NCBI GenBank assembly: GCA_949840805.1
Contig: CATKXR010000003.1
Coordinates: forward strand, 96,506-160,505
Direction of reading: 5' to 3'
DNA length: 64,000 bases
DNA from: an uncultured Lachnospiraceae bacterium
GTDB taxonomy: Bacteria > Bacillota > Clostridia > Lachnospirales > Lachnospiraceae
The first letter of the stretch is position 1. Every line of letters starts with the position of its first letter. Shown here piece after piece: positions 9,768 through 21,261 of this stretch. A model generated the notes under the pieces. It did no database searches and was not told the DNA's origin. It was given only the letters and a program-made list of their open reading frames with translations. Made by a program: the position numbers and the translations under genes.

Positions 9768-10973
9768 TTATACAAATACATATTCCTTTAACCGCCTGAA
9801 AGCTTCCTTCACCCGTGAAAGAGGAAGCGCCAGGTTCATCCTTATGGAATCAGGGCCATGGAACATCCTGCCGTCCTGCCATGCCACCCCCACATCCCAT
9901 CCTGCCTTTTCCAGCTCGTCAATGGTCTTTCCATGTTCACGAAGCCACTGGCTGCAGTCTAAAAACACCATATACGTTCCTTCCGGCTTTGCCACCCGGA
10001 CTCCCGGAAAATGTTCCCGGATAAACCCGCAGGCGTATTCCGTATTTTCTGTAATCACCTGGCAAAGCTCGTCCACCCATATATGGCCTTCCTCCCCGTA
10101 TGCCCCCACCAGCGCGTGCATGCTGAGCACATTCATGGAATTATAGTGGGACTTGCTGCTTTGGGCTTCCACCCGCTCCCGAAGATAACGGTTATAAATA
10201 ATGTGGTAAGAGCCGATCAGGCCTGCCAGATTAAAGGTCTTTGACGGCGCGTACAAAGCCACCGTCCGGTTCCTGGCATCCTCGCTGACCATCTGCAGGG
10301 GAATATGGTGATTCCCCTTTAAAATAATATCTGACCAGATCTCGTCTGAGATCACTACGCAGTCATTATCCCGGTAAATCTCCAAAGCCTTTTCCAGCTC
10401 CCACCGCTCCCACACACGGCCGCAAGGATTGTAGGGATTGCAGAACACGGCTACATGGATCTTATTTTCCTTAATCCTGGCATCCATATCTTCATAGTCC
10501 ATCCTCCAGACTCCTGCCTCGTCAAACTTCAGCGGACTATGGACAATCCTTCTGCCGCAGTTTGATATGCTCCCCGTAAATCCGATATAAGTAGGGCTGT
10601 GAAGCAGAACCGGATCTCCCGGCGCGGAAAATGCCTCCAGCACGGACACCACACCGCCCAGCACCCCGTTCTCATACCCGATGCATTCTTTTGTCAGTCC
10701 AGTTACCCCATTGCGTTTCTGCTGCCATTGTATGATCGAATCAAAATAGGCGTCACTGGGATTAAAATATCCGAAAGCCGGATGCTCCACTCTCTTTATG
10801 ATCGCATCCTGAATGGCAGGAAGAACCGGAAAATTCATATCCGCCACCCACATAGGGATAGCTTCATACCCTTCTTTTGGCCTCTCCGGCGCAGAGCCGC
10901 CGCCTCCTAACCCGTCTACTGCCAGGGCATCCTTTCCGCGGCGGTCAAGAACCGAAGTGAAATCATATTTCAT
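9768..10973 (-). CDS. PatB/MalY-type PLP-dependent C-S lyase or aminotransferase
   Basis: Fold type I pyridoxal-phosphate enzyme (401 aa) of the MalY/PatB group, whose members cleave cystathionine or cysteine C-S bonds. The N-terminus KYDFTSVLDRRG (family NFD..xxR pattern), IPMWVADMNF, NPYNPCGRVW, SDEIWSDI and the PLP lysine in APSKTFNLAG are all present. I place the start at 10973: an earlier in-frame ATG lies inside the AGGAGG ribosome site six bases before it. It begins 11 bases after the beta-galactosidase small-subunit gene ends, so it may be read with it, though the two functions are not obviously linked. Whether it acts as beta-lyase or as a broad aminotransferase cannot be told from sequence. 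Confidence 0.85.
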   Translation of the reverse strand: MKYDFTSVLDRRGKDALAVDGLGGGGSAPERPKEGYEAIPMWVADMNFPVLPAIQDAIIKRVEHPAFGYFNPSDAYFDSIIQWQQKRNGVTGLTKECIGYENGVLGGVVSVLEAFSAPGDPVLLHSPTYIGFTGSISNCGRRIVHSPLKFDEAGVWRMDYEDMDARIKENKIHVAVFCNPYNPCGRVWERWELEKALEIYRDNDCVVISDEIWSDIILKGNHHIPLQMVSEDARNRTVALYAPSKTFNLAGLIGSYHIIYNRYLRERVEAQSSKSHYNSMNVLSMHALVGAYGEEGHIWVDELCQVITENTEYACGFIREHFPGVRVAKPEGTYMVFLDCSQWLREHGKTIDELEKAGWDVGVAWQDGRMFHGPDSIRMNLALPLSRVKEAFRRLKEYVFV

Positions 10974-10984
10974 ATTCAGCCTCC

Positions 10985-14016
<3,032 letters not shown>

Positions 14017-14110
14017 GCTTATGATTCTTTCTAAAATAAAAAATATAGTGCCGCGCATTTATGGAAAATCAACAAAACTCCGCATTTTTCTCCAAAACCC
14101 GCAAAAGCTC

Positions 14111-14138
14111 TTGCATATTTTTCTCTTTTGTATATAAT
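14111..14138 (+). promoter_or_regulatory. promoter of ispE
   Basis: TTGCAT, 16 bases, TATAAT. Downstream, 14139-14180 has repeated TATAC/GTATAC half-sites around the start point, which could be an operator, possibly for the FadR-type product of the second gene; this last point is inference. Confidence 0.65.
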
Positions 14139-14204
14139 ATACTGTATACTGTTTTTATTATACAATATACAATGTACATTCAGTTACAAAGGAGTAATTT
14201 TACC

Positions 14205-15128
14205 ATGATTAAGCATTTAAGCTTAAAAGCCTACGGAAAGATCAATCTTGGCCTGGATGTCCTGCGCAAGCGGGACGATGGCTACCATGAAGTCCGCATG
14301 ATCATGCAGACCATCGGCATTTTTGACCGGATTGACCTGATCCGCAAAGACGAGCCAGGCATCCGGATTGAAACCAACCTTTTCTATCTGCCCACCAATG
14401 AGAACAATCTGGTATACAAAGCGGCCAGGATGCTGATGGACGAATTTTCCATTCCCGGCGGCGTCTCTGTCCACCTGCGCAAATTCATCCCCGTATCTGC
14501 CGGCCTGGCAGGGGGCAGCAGCGATGCCGCCGCCGTATTGTTCGGGATCAACAAAATGTTCCACTTAGAGCTGACCACCCGCCAGCTCATGGAACGAGGA
14601 GTTAAGATCGGCGCCGACGTGCCTTACTGTATCCTGCGGGGTACCGCGCTTTCAGAAGGGATCGGGGAGATTCTCACCCCTCTGCCTCCTGTCCCCCAAT
14701 GCCAGGTATTGATCGCCAAGCCCGGAATCAATGTATCTACCCGTTTTGTATACACCAATTTAGACGCAAACCGGTTAAAACCGGAACAGCATCCGGATAT
14801 AGACAAGATCCTGGCCGGTATCCACAATCAGGATCTGCATCAGATTGCCGCCAATCTGGGTAATGTACTGGAGACCGTCACCATCCGGGAATACCCTGTC
14901 ATTCAGTCCATTAAAGACGTCATGCTGGAATACGGCGCCATCGGTTCTCTGATGAGCGGAAGCGGCCCTACCGTATTCGGCCTCTTTACCGATCCTGCAT
15001 CAGCGGAACGCGCCTTTGAGGAACTTCGGTCCGGCTCTTCCTCCAAGCTTGCCAAGCAGGTTTACCTGACTAACTTTTACAACACTCAGAACCAGTTGGA
15101 ATCCGGACAGATTTCTTCCCCTTGTTAA
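14205..15128 (+). CDS. ispE: 4-diphosphocytidyl-2-C-methyl-D-erythritol kinase
   Basis: GHMP kinase of the MEP isoprenoid pathway; phosphorylates CDP-methylerythritol in the cytoplasm. The 307-aa product begins with KAYGKINLGLDVLRKRDDGYHE, split here by the family's substrate site, then the ATP-binding glycine-rich loop PVSAGLAGGSSDAAA at about residues 90-104, and the C-terminal MSGSGPTVFGLF motif. Length is typical. The ATG at 14205 follows AAAGGAG; the open frame further upstream is AT-rich promoter sequence and not coding. A FadR-type regulator follows 42 bases later on the same strand. No other MEP gene is in the window. Confidence 0.96.
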   Translation: MIKHLSLKAYGKINLGLDVLRKRDDGYHEVRMIMQTIGIFDRIDLIRKDEPGIRIETNLFYLPTNENNLVYKAARMLMDEFSIPGGVSVHLRKFIPVSAGLAGGSSDAAAVLFGINKMFHLELTTRQLMERGVKIGADVPYCILRGTALSEGIGEILTPLPPVPQCQVLIAKPGINVSTRFVYTNLDANRLKPEQHPDIDKILAGIHNQDLHQIAANLGNVLETVTIREYPVIQSIKDVMLEYGAIGSLMSGSGPTVFGLFTDPASAERAFEELRSGSSSKLAKQVYLTNFYNTQNQLESGQISSPC

Positions 15129-15170
15129 TCCCGCCATGCAGGCACATCTATTATGGAAAGGAGATTTTTC

Positions 15171-15845
15171 ATGACTAATGAACTGAAAGTAAATATGAAC
15201 GAATATCTGCCCCTGCGGGACGTGGTCTTTAACACACTCCGCCAGGCCATCTTAAAAGGCGAACTGGAACCAGGGGAACGTCTGATGGAGATCCAGCTCG
15301 CCGACCGTTTGGGAGTCAGCCGCACACCGATCCGGGAAGCCATCCGTAAGCTGGAACTGGAAGGCCTGGTTCTCATGATCCCGAGAAAGGGCGCGGAGGT
15401 TGCCAGGATTTCCGAAAAAAGCCTGCGGGAAGTCCTGGAAGTAAGACGTTCCCTGGAAGAACTTGCCACGGAGCTTGCCTGCCAGCGGATGGCGGAAGAG
15501 GCGTTTTTTCAGTTAGAACAGGCGCAGGAGGCTTTTCGCAAAGCCATCCGGGAAGGCGATTTAATGACGATCGCCGAGACGGACGAACATTACCACGATG
15601 TGATCTATCACGGAACCGGCAACTCCCGCCTGGTACAGATCCTGAACAACCTTCAGGAGCAGATGTACCGCTACCGCCTGGAATATATCAAGGATACTGC
15701 CAAACACCAGATCCTCCTGGTAGAGCACGACCATATCCTTAAGGCCTTAAAGGAACGCCGGGTGGCGGAAGCGAAAGCTGCCATACGGGAACACATCGAT
15801 AACCAGGAGATCACGGTTTCGAAAAATATTAAGGAGCAGCAATAA
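15171..15845 (+). CDS. GntR-family regulator, FadR/FCD type
   Basis: DNA-binding regulator of 224 aa. Residues 10-75 are a winged helix-turn-helix with the GntR signature LADRLGVSRTPIREAIRKLE; the rest is the all-helical FCD ligand domain, in which histidines near DEHYHDVI and HDHILKA and IREHIDN would bind a metal that holds a small acid ligand. The start at 15171 is preferred: AAAGGAG lies seven bases before it, whereas the earlier ATG overlaps that ribosome site. It follows ispE on the same strand and probably shares its transcript. The ligand and targets are unknown; location suggests but does not prove control of ispE. Confidence 0.88.
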   Translation: MTNELKVNMNEYLPLRDVVFNTLRQAILKGELEPGERLMEIQLADRLGVSRTPIREAIRKLELEGLVLMIPRKGAEVARISEKSLREVLEVRRSLEELATELACQRMAEEAFFQLEQAQEAFRKAIREGDLMTIAETDEHYHDVIYHGTGNSRLVQILNNLQEQMYRYRLEYIKDTAKHQILLVEHDHILKALKERRVAEAKAAIREHIDNQEITVSKNIKEQQ

Positions 15846-15858
15846 GGCTGCTCCTGAT
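15833..15858 (+). terminator. hairpin at end of regulator gene
   Basis: GGAGCAGC (15833-15840) pairs with GCTGCTCC (15847-15854); the stop codon lies in the loop. Only a weak T stretch follows, so it may act mainly as a 3' stabiliser. Confidence 0.5.
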
Positions 15859-15968
15859 TTACCCTCAAAATTGATGCTTACTTATTTCATTCCCACCTTT
15901 TCCACATGACTGCTTCTGTTTTTTGCTTTACCTATCTACTTTCCGAGAGCACTCAGTTCATTTCTATT

Positions 15969-17294
15969 TTATATTAATTCATCCATTCTGACAAAACTGA
16001 GCTGATACGGAAAACGGTTATTTGGGTTGACTTTAAAAACAGCATGAAATGATAATCCTTTTACAATTGAATCATATTTATTATCCATCGAAAATCTTCC
16101 TGTTACATTTAATCTCATACCATCAAATGAAAAAGCCAAGTCCTCTACATATCCTGTTACCACCCCATCTACATTTCCCATCCCGTGATATTGAGAAGTA
16201 ATCCTATCCCCGGAAACCTCCAAATGCGGCTCATCCCATCCAGTAAAATATATCTCCTCCCCAGATTTAAACTCCGGATTCACGCCATAAATATTCTCTA
16301 TTAATTCATTTACCTTATCCTTATCATAAAAAGAATTTATGTTAAAATAAGGTTCCGCTGGAATTGCTGGATTTTCCGGCGTTATCAAATTTCTATTATA
16401 ATACGAAAAATAGAGATAATCCCATGCTGCTTCCCGCACGTGTTGTTTCGTAAACGTAGAATTCCATATTTCATTATCTACCTGTCTGACATTCGTTTCA
16501 TAAACATCTGTAACAAAACAAACCCGTTCCATTTCTCTTGCCAAAATTGATTCAATCGCGCTTTGTTGTTCAGCAGTAACCACGCCAATTGTATTGATTA
16601 CCTCTGCACCGTCATTTCCTACATATCGTCCATCTGGTGTTACAATATTGACAAACATAGCGCCATCATTCCCAAAATAATAAGATTTTCCATCAATCGT
16701 CTTCCAACTGCCGGAAACCATAATTCCATTTTCATAATAATACCATTTCCCGTCCTGACTCACCCAGCCATTTTGAACAACAGCTTCTGCACTGCTTTCA
16801 GTTATCTTAGCCCCTGTCCCGTCAACCATTGACCCATCAGGAGTTGTCGTTGCTGTATACATTGCTCCATAAGGCACATTGCTGTTTAACGAATACAGCC
16901 ACTTTTCCTGTTCACTGCTGAAATAATAATTTCCCCTATTCCTCACCGGCTGGAAAAAATATTCTTTCCCATCAATGTTCTGCCAGCCAACCACCATCCT
17001 GCCATCCGATGGATTCAGATAGTACCAATATCCATCTTCATCATCATGATGCCAGCCTGTCTTCATTGTTTTATCCGATTTATTAAAATAATACCAATTC
17101 TCATCCCAATTCATAAACCATCCGGAATATCTTTCTCCCTGCGAATCTGTCAGGTAATTCACCCCTCCCACATTTACAATCATTCCGTTTGGCAATGCCT
17201 GTGCTGCCCCAAAAGCAAAACTGCTTCCGGCTAATACCATCGTTGCTGACAAACAAGTTGCTGTCAAATTTTTTCTTAATCTTTGGTTTCTCAT
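15969..17294 (-). CDS. secreted choline-binding-repeat protein with unknown C-terminal domain
   Basis: Exported 441-aa protein. A signal peptide covers about residues 1-30 (basic start, hydrophobic core, ending in AFGAAQA). Residues 35-130 and 170-225 hold cell-wall-binding repeats with the pattern GW-x-WYYF/Y...G: NWYYFNKSDKTMKTGW, YWYYLNPSDGRMVVGW, KWYYYENGIMVSGSW, SYYFGNDGAMF. Residues 240-441 form a separate domain I cannot name; it lacks cysteine-rich or obvious catalytic signatures. Codon use is more AT-rich than the metabolic genes around, suggesting recent acquisition. The ATG follows AAGGAGGAACAATTTT. Probable role: attached to teichoic-acid choline or glycan at the surface; function otherwise unknown. 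Confidence 0.8.
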   Translation of the reverse strand: MRNQRLRKNLTATCLSATMVLAGSSFAFGAAQALPNGMIVNVGGVNYLTDSQGERYSGWFMNWDENWYYFNKSDKTMKTGWHHDDEDGYWYYLNPSDGRMVVGWQNIDGKEYFFQPVRNRGNYYFSSEQEKWLYSLNSNVPYGAMYTATTTPDGSMVDGTGAKITESSAEAVVQNGWVSQDGKWYYYENGIMVSGSWKTIDGKSYYFGNDGAMFVNIVTPDGRYVGNDGAEVINTIGVVTAEQQSAIESILAREMERVCFVTDVYETNVRQVDNEIWNSTFTKQHVREAAWDYLYFSYYNRNLITPENPAIPAEPYFNINSFYDKDKVNELIENIYGVNPEFKSGEEIYFTGWDEPHLEVSGDRITSQYHGMGNVDGVVTGYVEDLAFSFDGMRLNVTGRFSMDNKYDSIVKGLSFHAVFKVNPNNRFPYQLSFVRMDELI

Positions 17295-17413
17295 AAAATT
17301 GTTCCTCCTTGATAAAATTTCTATTGTTAATGGATTTGCAAAAAGTATAGATTTTGCAACTTTCCAGAAACCACAAAAGCTCTGGCAACAGACATATTAT
17401 TTTTGAGAAAACT

Positions 17414-17631
17414 CTATAAAGTTGCCATCTTTCCCCCAGTTCCCGACCTCGCCTGGCTTCCCGCTTTTACCTTGGGCATCGTCCCGGCTTTTACTGTGGA
17501 GGATGCTGTTTTAGAGACGGGGGATTCCACGTGCTTCTCCCCTCCTGGAACTTTTCCCCTTATCTCTGTTCTACACACAGGGCAGAACCTTGCCCTTTTT
17601 TTACCTTCCCTCCACATTTTGAACAAAACAT
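17414..17631 (-). pseudogene. zinc-ribbon protein split by a frameshift at an A run
   Basis: Starting at ATG 17631 (AGGAG eight to nine bases upstream) the frame reads MFCSKCGGKVKKG and ends after 23 residues at 17560. Stepping back one base at the GTAAAAAAAGGG run gives RARFCPVCRTEIRGK and continues to 17414. The two halves together make a normal CxxC-x8-CxxC-type zinc ribbon followed by a Ser/Thr/Lys-rich tail. The break could be a true mutation, a sequencing error in the homopolymer, or programmed -1 frameshifting on A AAA AAA. The tail ends without a further domain, so even the joined product (about 72 aa) would be short. Related proteins often carry a membrane or wall-binding region; the nearby choline-binding gene may once have been linked. 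Confidence 0.5.
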
Positions 17632-17747
17632 AACTTTTTCTCCTAATATTGTAGTTTGTTTTACTGTTTTTCTTCCAATCCCTAAAATCAGATTCCAGTC
17701 GGCCTGCCCATGTCCATTGAAGGCACTGTTCCCCATATCACTAAAAA

Positions 17748-17910
17748 TCAAGCCACGCTAATTCTTTTATTTTCACCTTCTCTGTTCCTGTACCTCTTGT
17801 CAACCTGTTTTCTCCCCACAGGCCTTTTCAGTTCCGCATCACAATAAGTGCAGAAATCCCCATTATCTTCCATTTTTGAACTACATATTGGACAAAATAA
17901 AATTATCCCC
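17748..17910 (-). pseudogene. second zinc-ribbon remnant without a start codon
   Basis: A minus-strand frame reads ILFCPICSSKMEDNGDFCTYCDAE and stops at 17748-17750. The two CxxC knuckles are the same type as the neighbour at 17414-17631. No in-frame ATG, GTG or TTG precedes the first cysteine, only AAAGGGG followed by ATA and ATT codons, so this is either a decayed gene or one using a very rare start. I call it a remnant. Confidence 0.35.
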
Positions 17911-18326
17911 TTTATTTTTCTTTATTGCAAAACCATAAAGCCTGCATTTGATAATCTATATTATAAGAAATTTTCTATATCGAGCCGCTTTCTAAATGTC
18001 TCCATTAGAACAGACGGACAAAATAAATATAAAAAGTGATGGTTTATAAACATTAGCAGGAAGTCTTTTCCCTGAAAATAAAAAAACACTCCTGTCTGAA
18101 ACCAAGACAGGAGTATAATTTTTGAAGTTTATAATTATCTACAATTTTACAGAATTTATGCCGTATAATTACTTCCTATAATATAGATTATACAAACAAA
18201 ATATCCCTTAACTATCTTAACTTTTATGAAACACTCTCAAATATCAATAATTGACGGATTCATTTTACCATAAATCATCCTGCTTATCAAGCGTTATATT
18301 TACGCACTCAGGGCAAATGCCAGCAA
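17911..18326. other. AT-rich stretch without recognisable genes
   Basis: No credible reading frame is seen. The stretch holds the strong hairpin at 18088-18114 and otherwise looks like decayed intergenic DNA at the edge of the accessory region. Confidence 0.5.
18081..18114 (-). terminator. intrinsic terminator
   Basis: ACTCCTGTCT (18088-18097) pairs perfectly with AGACAGGAGT (18105-18114) around a 7-base loop. On the minus strand it runs into GTTTTTTTA, a classical terminator; the gene it once served is probably lost, since only remnants lie upstream. Confidence 0.75.
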
Positions 18327-18434
18327 GGCCAGCAGTTCCTTTTCATCTTCAGATATGCGACATCACAATACTCATCTTCCCTTCTAGCCTGGCATCCCCA
18401 TAACCGGCAGGAAGGATTAGGCAGTTTCCTTTTT
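18327..18434 (+). repeat. 108-bp direct repeat copy A (manA 3' end)
   Basis: Matches 21154-21261 at 104 of 108 positions in the same orientation. It carries the last ~28 codons of manA plus about 21 bases beyond its stop codon, but not the rest of the gene. It ends exactly where the IS66 terminal repeat begins. With copy B it brackets the HicAB-containing island. Confidence 0.9.
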
Positions 18435-18501
18435 GTAAGCGATGAATAACCCACCGTCATCCATCGCTATAAAAAATTCATCGACAAAATAGAGGGCATG
18501 A

Positions 18502-18774
18502 TCAGACTGGTATCTGCCCCCGGTTTTCGGGCGTCTCGATTTCCGTATTCATTACTCCGCAACAGCGCTCCTTTATGAATTCACTCCATGGCATCATTGC
18601 TTCCACGCCTGCGGGCTTATGTTTGTAGTCCGGCATATATAGCAAGATTCCATAGGATTTCGCACAACGTTCCGCGCGGTTGTTCGAAATCTCACATCTG
18701 CCGTCTAACAGATAGTTTTCCAGCAGTTCCTGGTGGTTATTCGCGTAATTCACTGCTTTCTCAAGCTTGCTCAT
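18502..18774 (-). pseudogene. IS66 transposase (TnpC) C-terminal fragment
   Basis: Ninety codons corresponding to the end of the large IS66 transposase, including the conserved LLDGRCEISNNRAERC segment that contains the last catalytic glutamate region. The preceding ~350 codons are missing through a deletion that fuses it to the tnpB fragment near 18775, in a different frame. After the conserved segment the text departs from the family (SYGILLYMPDYKHK), which suggests further decay. Non-functional. Confidence 0.8.
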
Positions 18775-18952
18775 GATGCAATGCTTTCAGCCGGTCGGAT
18801 TTCCTGCCACAGAAAAGATAAAGTGCATTTGCATAGGGGTCCATCAGGTAGGTATTCCGGATGATTGCCATAAGTCCATCGATGGAGAGGCGCATATCGG
18901 TACGGCCTGTGATCAGATAGAACTTTGATATTCCGGAAAGATCGCCTAACAT
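18761..18952 (-). pseudogene. IS66 TnpB fragment
   Basis: Sixty-three codons beginning MLGDLSGISKFYLITGRTDM, the typical start of the IS66 accessory protein TnpB, with LFCGRKSDRLKAL. The frame then runs into the deletion junction and stops at 18761, so only about half of the ~115-residue protein remains. Confidence 0.8.
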
Positions 18953-19312
18953 GATCCCAGCAGGACTTGGAACAGATTTGAGATGACTTCCATATGAATC
19001 CCATGGAAGTTCAGACAGATGGCAAGCCCTGTCCTCGTCTGTGAGGGGAGAGGACGTTGTGGATCCGTCTGGGAAAAGCCCTTCCGGAATGTCCAGACAG
19101 ACAACCTCCTGCTTTTCCCGGCATAGATCTGTGGCTGGTTTTTGGGGGATTGGATATCCCTTCTGCCGCAGCTACCGTATATGGTAATAAAGCGCCTTGG
19201 CCGTTATGCCGTGCTGCTCACACCAGACTTTGACTTTTAGTTGGCTTCTCCTGCATTCTATGATCAGATCGAACCATTCCTGATCTGTATGTTTGATACG
19301 TTTTTAAGCCAT
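18950..19312 (-). pseudogene. IS66 TnpA remnant with nonsense and frame changes
   Basis: From the ATG at 19312 the frame hits a stop at the third codon, then reads KRIKHTDQEWFDLIIECRRS and WCEQHGITAKALYYHIR, the helix-turn-helix region of IS66 TnpA, followed by another stop. A later part reading NFHGIHMEVISNLFQVL in a different frame is the usual end of TnpA. Clearly dead. Confidence 0.75.
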
Positions 19313-19573
19313 TGTCAGCTCACTCCTTCCTACTGTATGAATGGAGCATATGTGCACAGGGCAGATGAACGGCTTTGAAATGCCATGCTCTGGATGCAAG
19401 ATTTCGAGAATCAATGTAGAGGTATCTCCATTTATATAAAGTATTACACAGATTTGAAGAGATGTAAAACCGTCATATTATTCATCGCTTATGTTTTTAC
19501 ATCAATTACATTATTTATTATGGCTTGCTGATTTTCTGTTGTCAAAATGTTGCCGCTTTTACAATAACATATT

Positions 19574-19936
19574 TTATTTTGAACAAACTGCATCATTCCT
19601 TGAAAGAAGATATACACAATATTGATTCATGCTTATTCCTTCTCTTTTTGAATGCTCAGCTAATAATCGATGCAAACTGCGAGGTATTCTTAATTTAAAT
19701 TGACCAGAATAATCTTCCAGGCTGTCTGGTTCATTAATCTCAACGCCCTCTTCAAGTGCAGCTTCAATCCACGCCCTCTTAGCATCCACTGCATTTGCTA
19801 CCGCATGTTCCACTGTTTCCCCACAAGTAATACACCCCGGAAGATCAGGATAAGAAATCACATATCCCCCTTCATCCTTATCTTCCACAATCTCCATCCG
19901 ATAAGATAATGCCATATATTCATTCAGCGTTTTCAT
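19574..19936 (-). CDS. hicB: HicB-family antitoxin
   Basis: Antitoxin of 120 aa. Residues 10-65 are the HicB fold (GGYVISYPDLPGCITCGET, then AVANAVDAKRAWIEAALEEG), a partial RNase H-like domain that plugs HicA; residues 80-115 (FKLRIPRSLHRLLAEHSKREGIS, split) are a ribbon-helix-helix DNA-binding domain for autoregulation. It overlaps the end of hicA by 17 bases, so the toxin gene is first, as usual for hicAB. The pair lies in the accessory stretch bounded by 108-bp direct repeats, where toxin-antitoxin pairs often stabilise islands. Intact by eye. Confidence 0.92.
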   Translation of the reverse strand: MKTLNEYMALSYRMEIVEDKDEGGYVISYPDLPGCITCGETVEHAVANAVDAKRAWIEAALEEGVEINEPDSLEDYSGQFKLRIPRSLHRLLAEHSKREGISMNQYCVYLLSRNDAVCSK

Positions 19937-20177
19937 CGCTTCTCACCTCACTTTCTACAATCCGTTTCACCATCTCAACATAAACCTTTTTAATCGGTTC
20001 ATGTTTTGGTATCGTAATTGGCTTACATCCCGTTTTTCTAAATGTGCAATGACTGCTTCCGCTTCTGGGGGCATTCAACTCATACCCATAGCTTTCTAAC
20101 ACCTTGCGCAATTCATCGAACCGGATATCTTTCGACAATAAACAAATTCGTGTTAGTAGTTTATCCCACTTTGACAT
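19920..20177 (-). CDS. hicA: HicA-family mRNA interferase toxin
   Basis: Toxin of 85 aa with the double-stranded-RNA-binding-like HicA fold that cleaves mRNA. The catalytic histidine lies in SGSSHCTFRK, followed by the family's ITIPKHEPIKKVYVEMV segment. Transcribed from a near-consensus promoter and followed by overlapping hicB. AGGAGG lies ten bases before the ATG at 20177. HicA proteins are usually 60-80 residues; the few extra residues at the N-terminus (MSKWDKLLTRICLLSKD) are moderate. Confidence 0.92.
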   Translation of the reverse strand: MSKWDKLLTRICLLSKDIRFDELRKVLESYGYELNAPRSGSSHCTFRKTGCKPITIPKHEPIKKVYVEMVKRIVESEVRSDENAE

Positions 20178-20197
20178 CTTGAATACCTCCTGTTCTT

Positions 20198-20226
20198 ATT
20201 ATATGTGGTGTCGTATTCGGTGTCAA
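20198..20226 (-). promoter_or_regulatory. promoter of hicAB
   Basis: On the minus strand TTGACA, 17 bases, TATAAT: both boxes are perfect consensus. The leader is only about 15 bases, so HicB binding anywhere here would block transcription. Confidence 0.85.
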
Positions 20227-20503
20227 TATTTTATGGCAACAAAAATGTTTATAAATAGGTCAACCTAAAATAACATGAAATATAGCAAGCAATCCTATAG
20301 ACTGCCTGCTATATAAAATAATCCTTACACTCTTGTATCACTCGAACTCTTCTCACATGGCTGTCATTCAGCTTCCCAATCCATGATTTTTAGTCTTTCT
20401 ATTCGCTAAATCCGCTGAAATACAGAGCCATTTTTCTGGTTCTGCGCCTTTTTATTACCAAAGTATTACCAGAGTTTCCCCAATTTTTTCACTTTATCAT
20501 AAC
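20227..20503. other. intergenic stretch with hairpin 20280-20314
   Basis: Between hicAB and the broken nuclease gene. ATATAGCAAGC (from 20280) pairs with GCCTGCTATAT (to 20314) with one wobble, a likely 3' hairpin for leftward transcripts. The remaining ~160 bases show no gene I can support. Confidence 0.45.
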
Positions 20504-21133
20504 CTAAAACTTCGCCTTCAAAAGCATCTGGTCATTCTCAGATATATCCATTGCCGCCATTGCCTGTTCGGCTGTCCACTTCATAGACTTCATAAGGTTT
20601 TTAATAGCACTAAACAGAGTTTCTATCCTTGTTTCTTCCGCCCTTTCCTCTGCCCTCTTTTCCGCTAAATCTTCAAACACCTGACACATAATCTCCCGGC
20701 CTCCTTCCGTCTCCTAAAATATTTCACCTGTTTCGCCAGTTCTGGATAAAACATATCAACAGAACTCAGACATCTAAAGTCATGCGCCAGCTTTCCTATT
20801 GGATCATTGTCATCCTTATAACTGCCATTCAAAATATATAATATGGGAACCATCTCCAAAGTATACACCTGTCTCCTGTATTACCCTATCGACATGGTAT
20901 AGGGAAAGCCCTGCACCCATGACATCCTTAGCAGTGATAAATATTACATAGGAATCATGGATTTCCTTAAACTCCTGCCCTGCTTTCAGCATTTTTGTAT
21001 CAATCATGCTGGCGTAGAAATGAAACCTTGCCCGATGAACATCTGCGCCTGATGATGCACGCTGAACTTCAATGTCATAAATTTTTCCGTCCCCGTCTAC
21101 CGCATAAATATCTATGGTAAGAGAAACGTCAGA
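20504..21133 (-). pseudogene. Rpn-type PD-(D/E)XK nuclease/transposase, frameshifted
   Basis: Three frames together spell one protein of the Rpn (recombination-promoting nuclease) family. The first part has VSLTIDIYAVDGDGKIYDIE with the D...E-x-Q nuclease motif (IEVQ), then MIDTKMLKAGQEFKEI and SYVIFITAKD; near 20825 the frame shifts to continue SYKDDNDPIGKLAHDF; near 20695 it shifts again to EIMCQVFEDLAEKRAEE, ending in the helical tail at 20504. The N-terminal ~50 residues are missing, replaced by the manA end and its direct repeat. A decayed gene in the accessory region. Confidence 0.75.
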
Positions 21134-21153
21134 AGGCAGGATCAATAATTGAG

Positions 21154-21261
21154 GCCAGCAGTTCCTTTTCCCTTTCAGATATGCGACATTACAATACTCA
21201 TCTTCCCTTCTAGCCTGGCATCCCCATAACCGGCAGGAAGGATTAGGCAGTTTCCTTTTTT
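21154..21261 (+). repeat. 108-bp direct repeat copy B (inside manA 3' end)
   Basis: The intact-context copy: it includes the last ~28 codons of manA and 21 bases past the stop. Partner of 18327-18434, four mismatches. Duplicated gene 3' ends in direct orientation are typical of site-specific integration, or can arise by recombination. Confidence 0.9.

Larger units (their letters stand above)
18435..19492 (-). mobile_element. decayed IS66-family insertion sequence
   Basis: Ends are marked by 15-base terminal inverted repeats differing at one position: GTAAGCGATGAATAA (18435-18449) and its counterpart at 19478-19492. Inside, in the usual order on the minus strand, are remnants of tnpA, tnpB and tnpC. 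The element is about 1.06 kb where an intact one is about 2.5 kb; most of tnpC and the end of tnpB are deleted. The flanking 8 bases do not match, so no target duplication remains. Not able to move by itself. Confidence 0.85.

Noticed and set aside
20340..20503. Possible end of a phage-type integrase (minus strand reads YFGNKKAQNQKNG between stops)
   Set aside because: Too short and interrupted by stops; resemblance was from memory only, so no feature was called, though it would fit the island.
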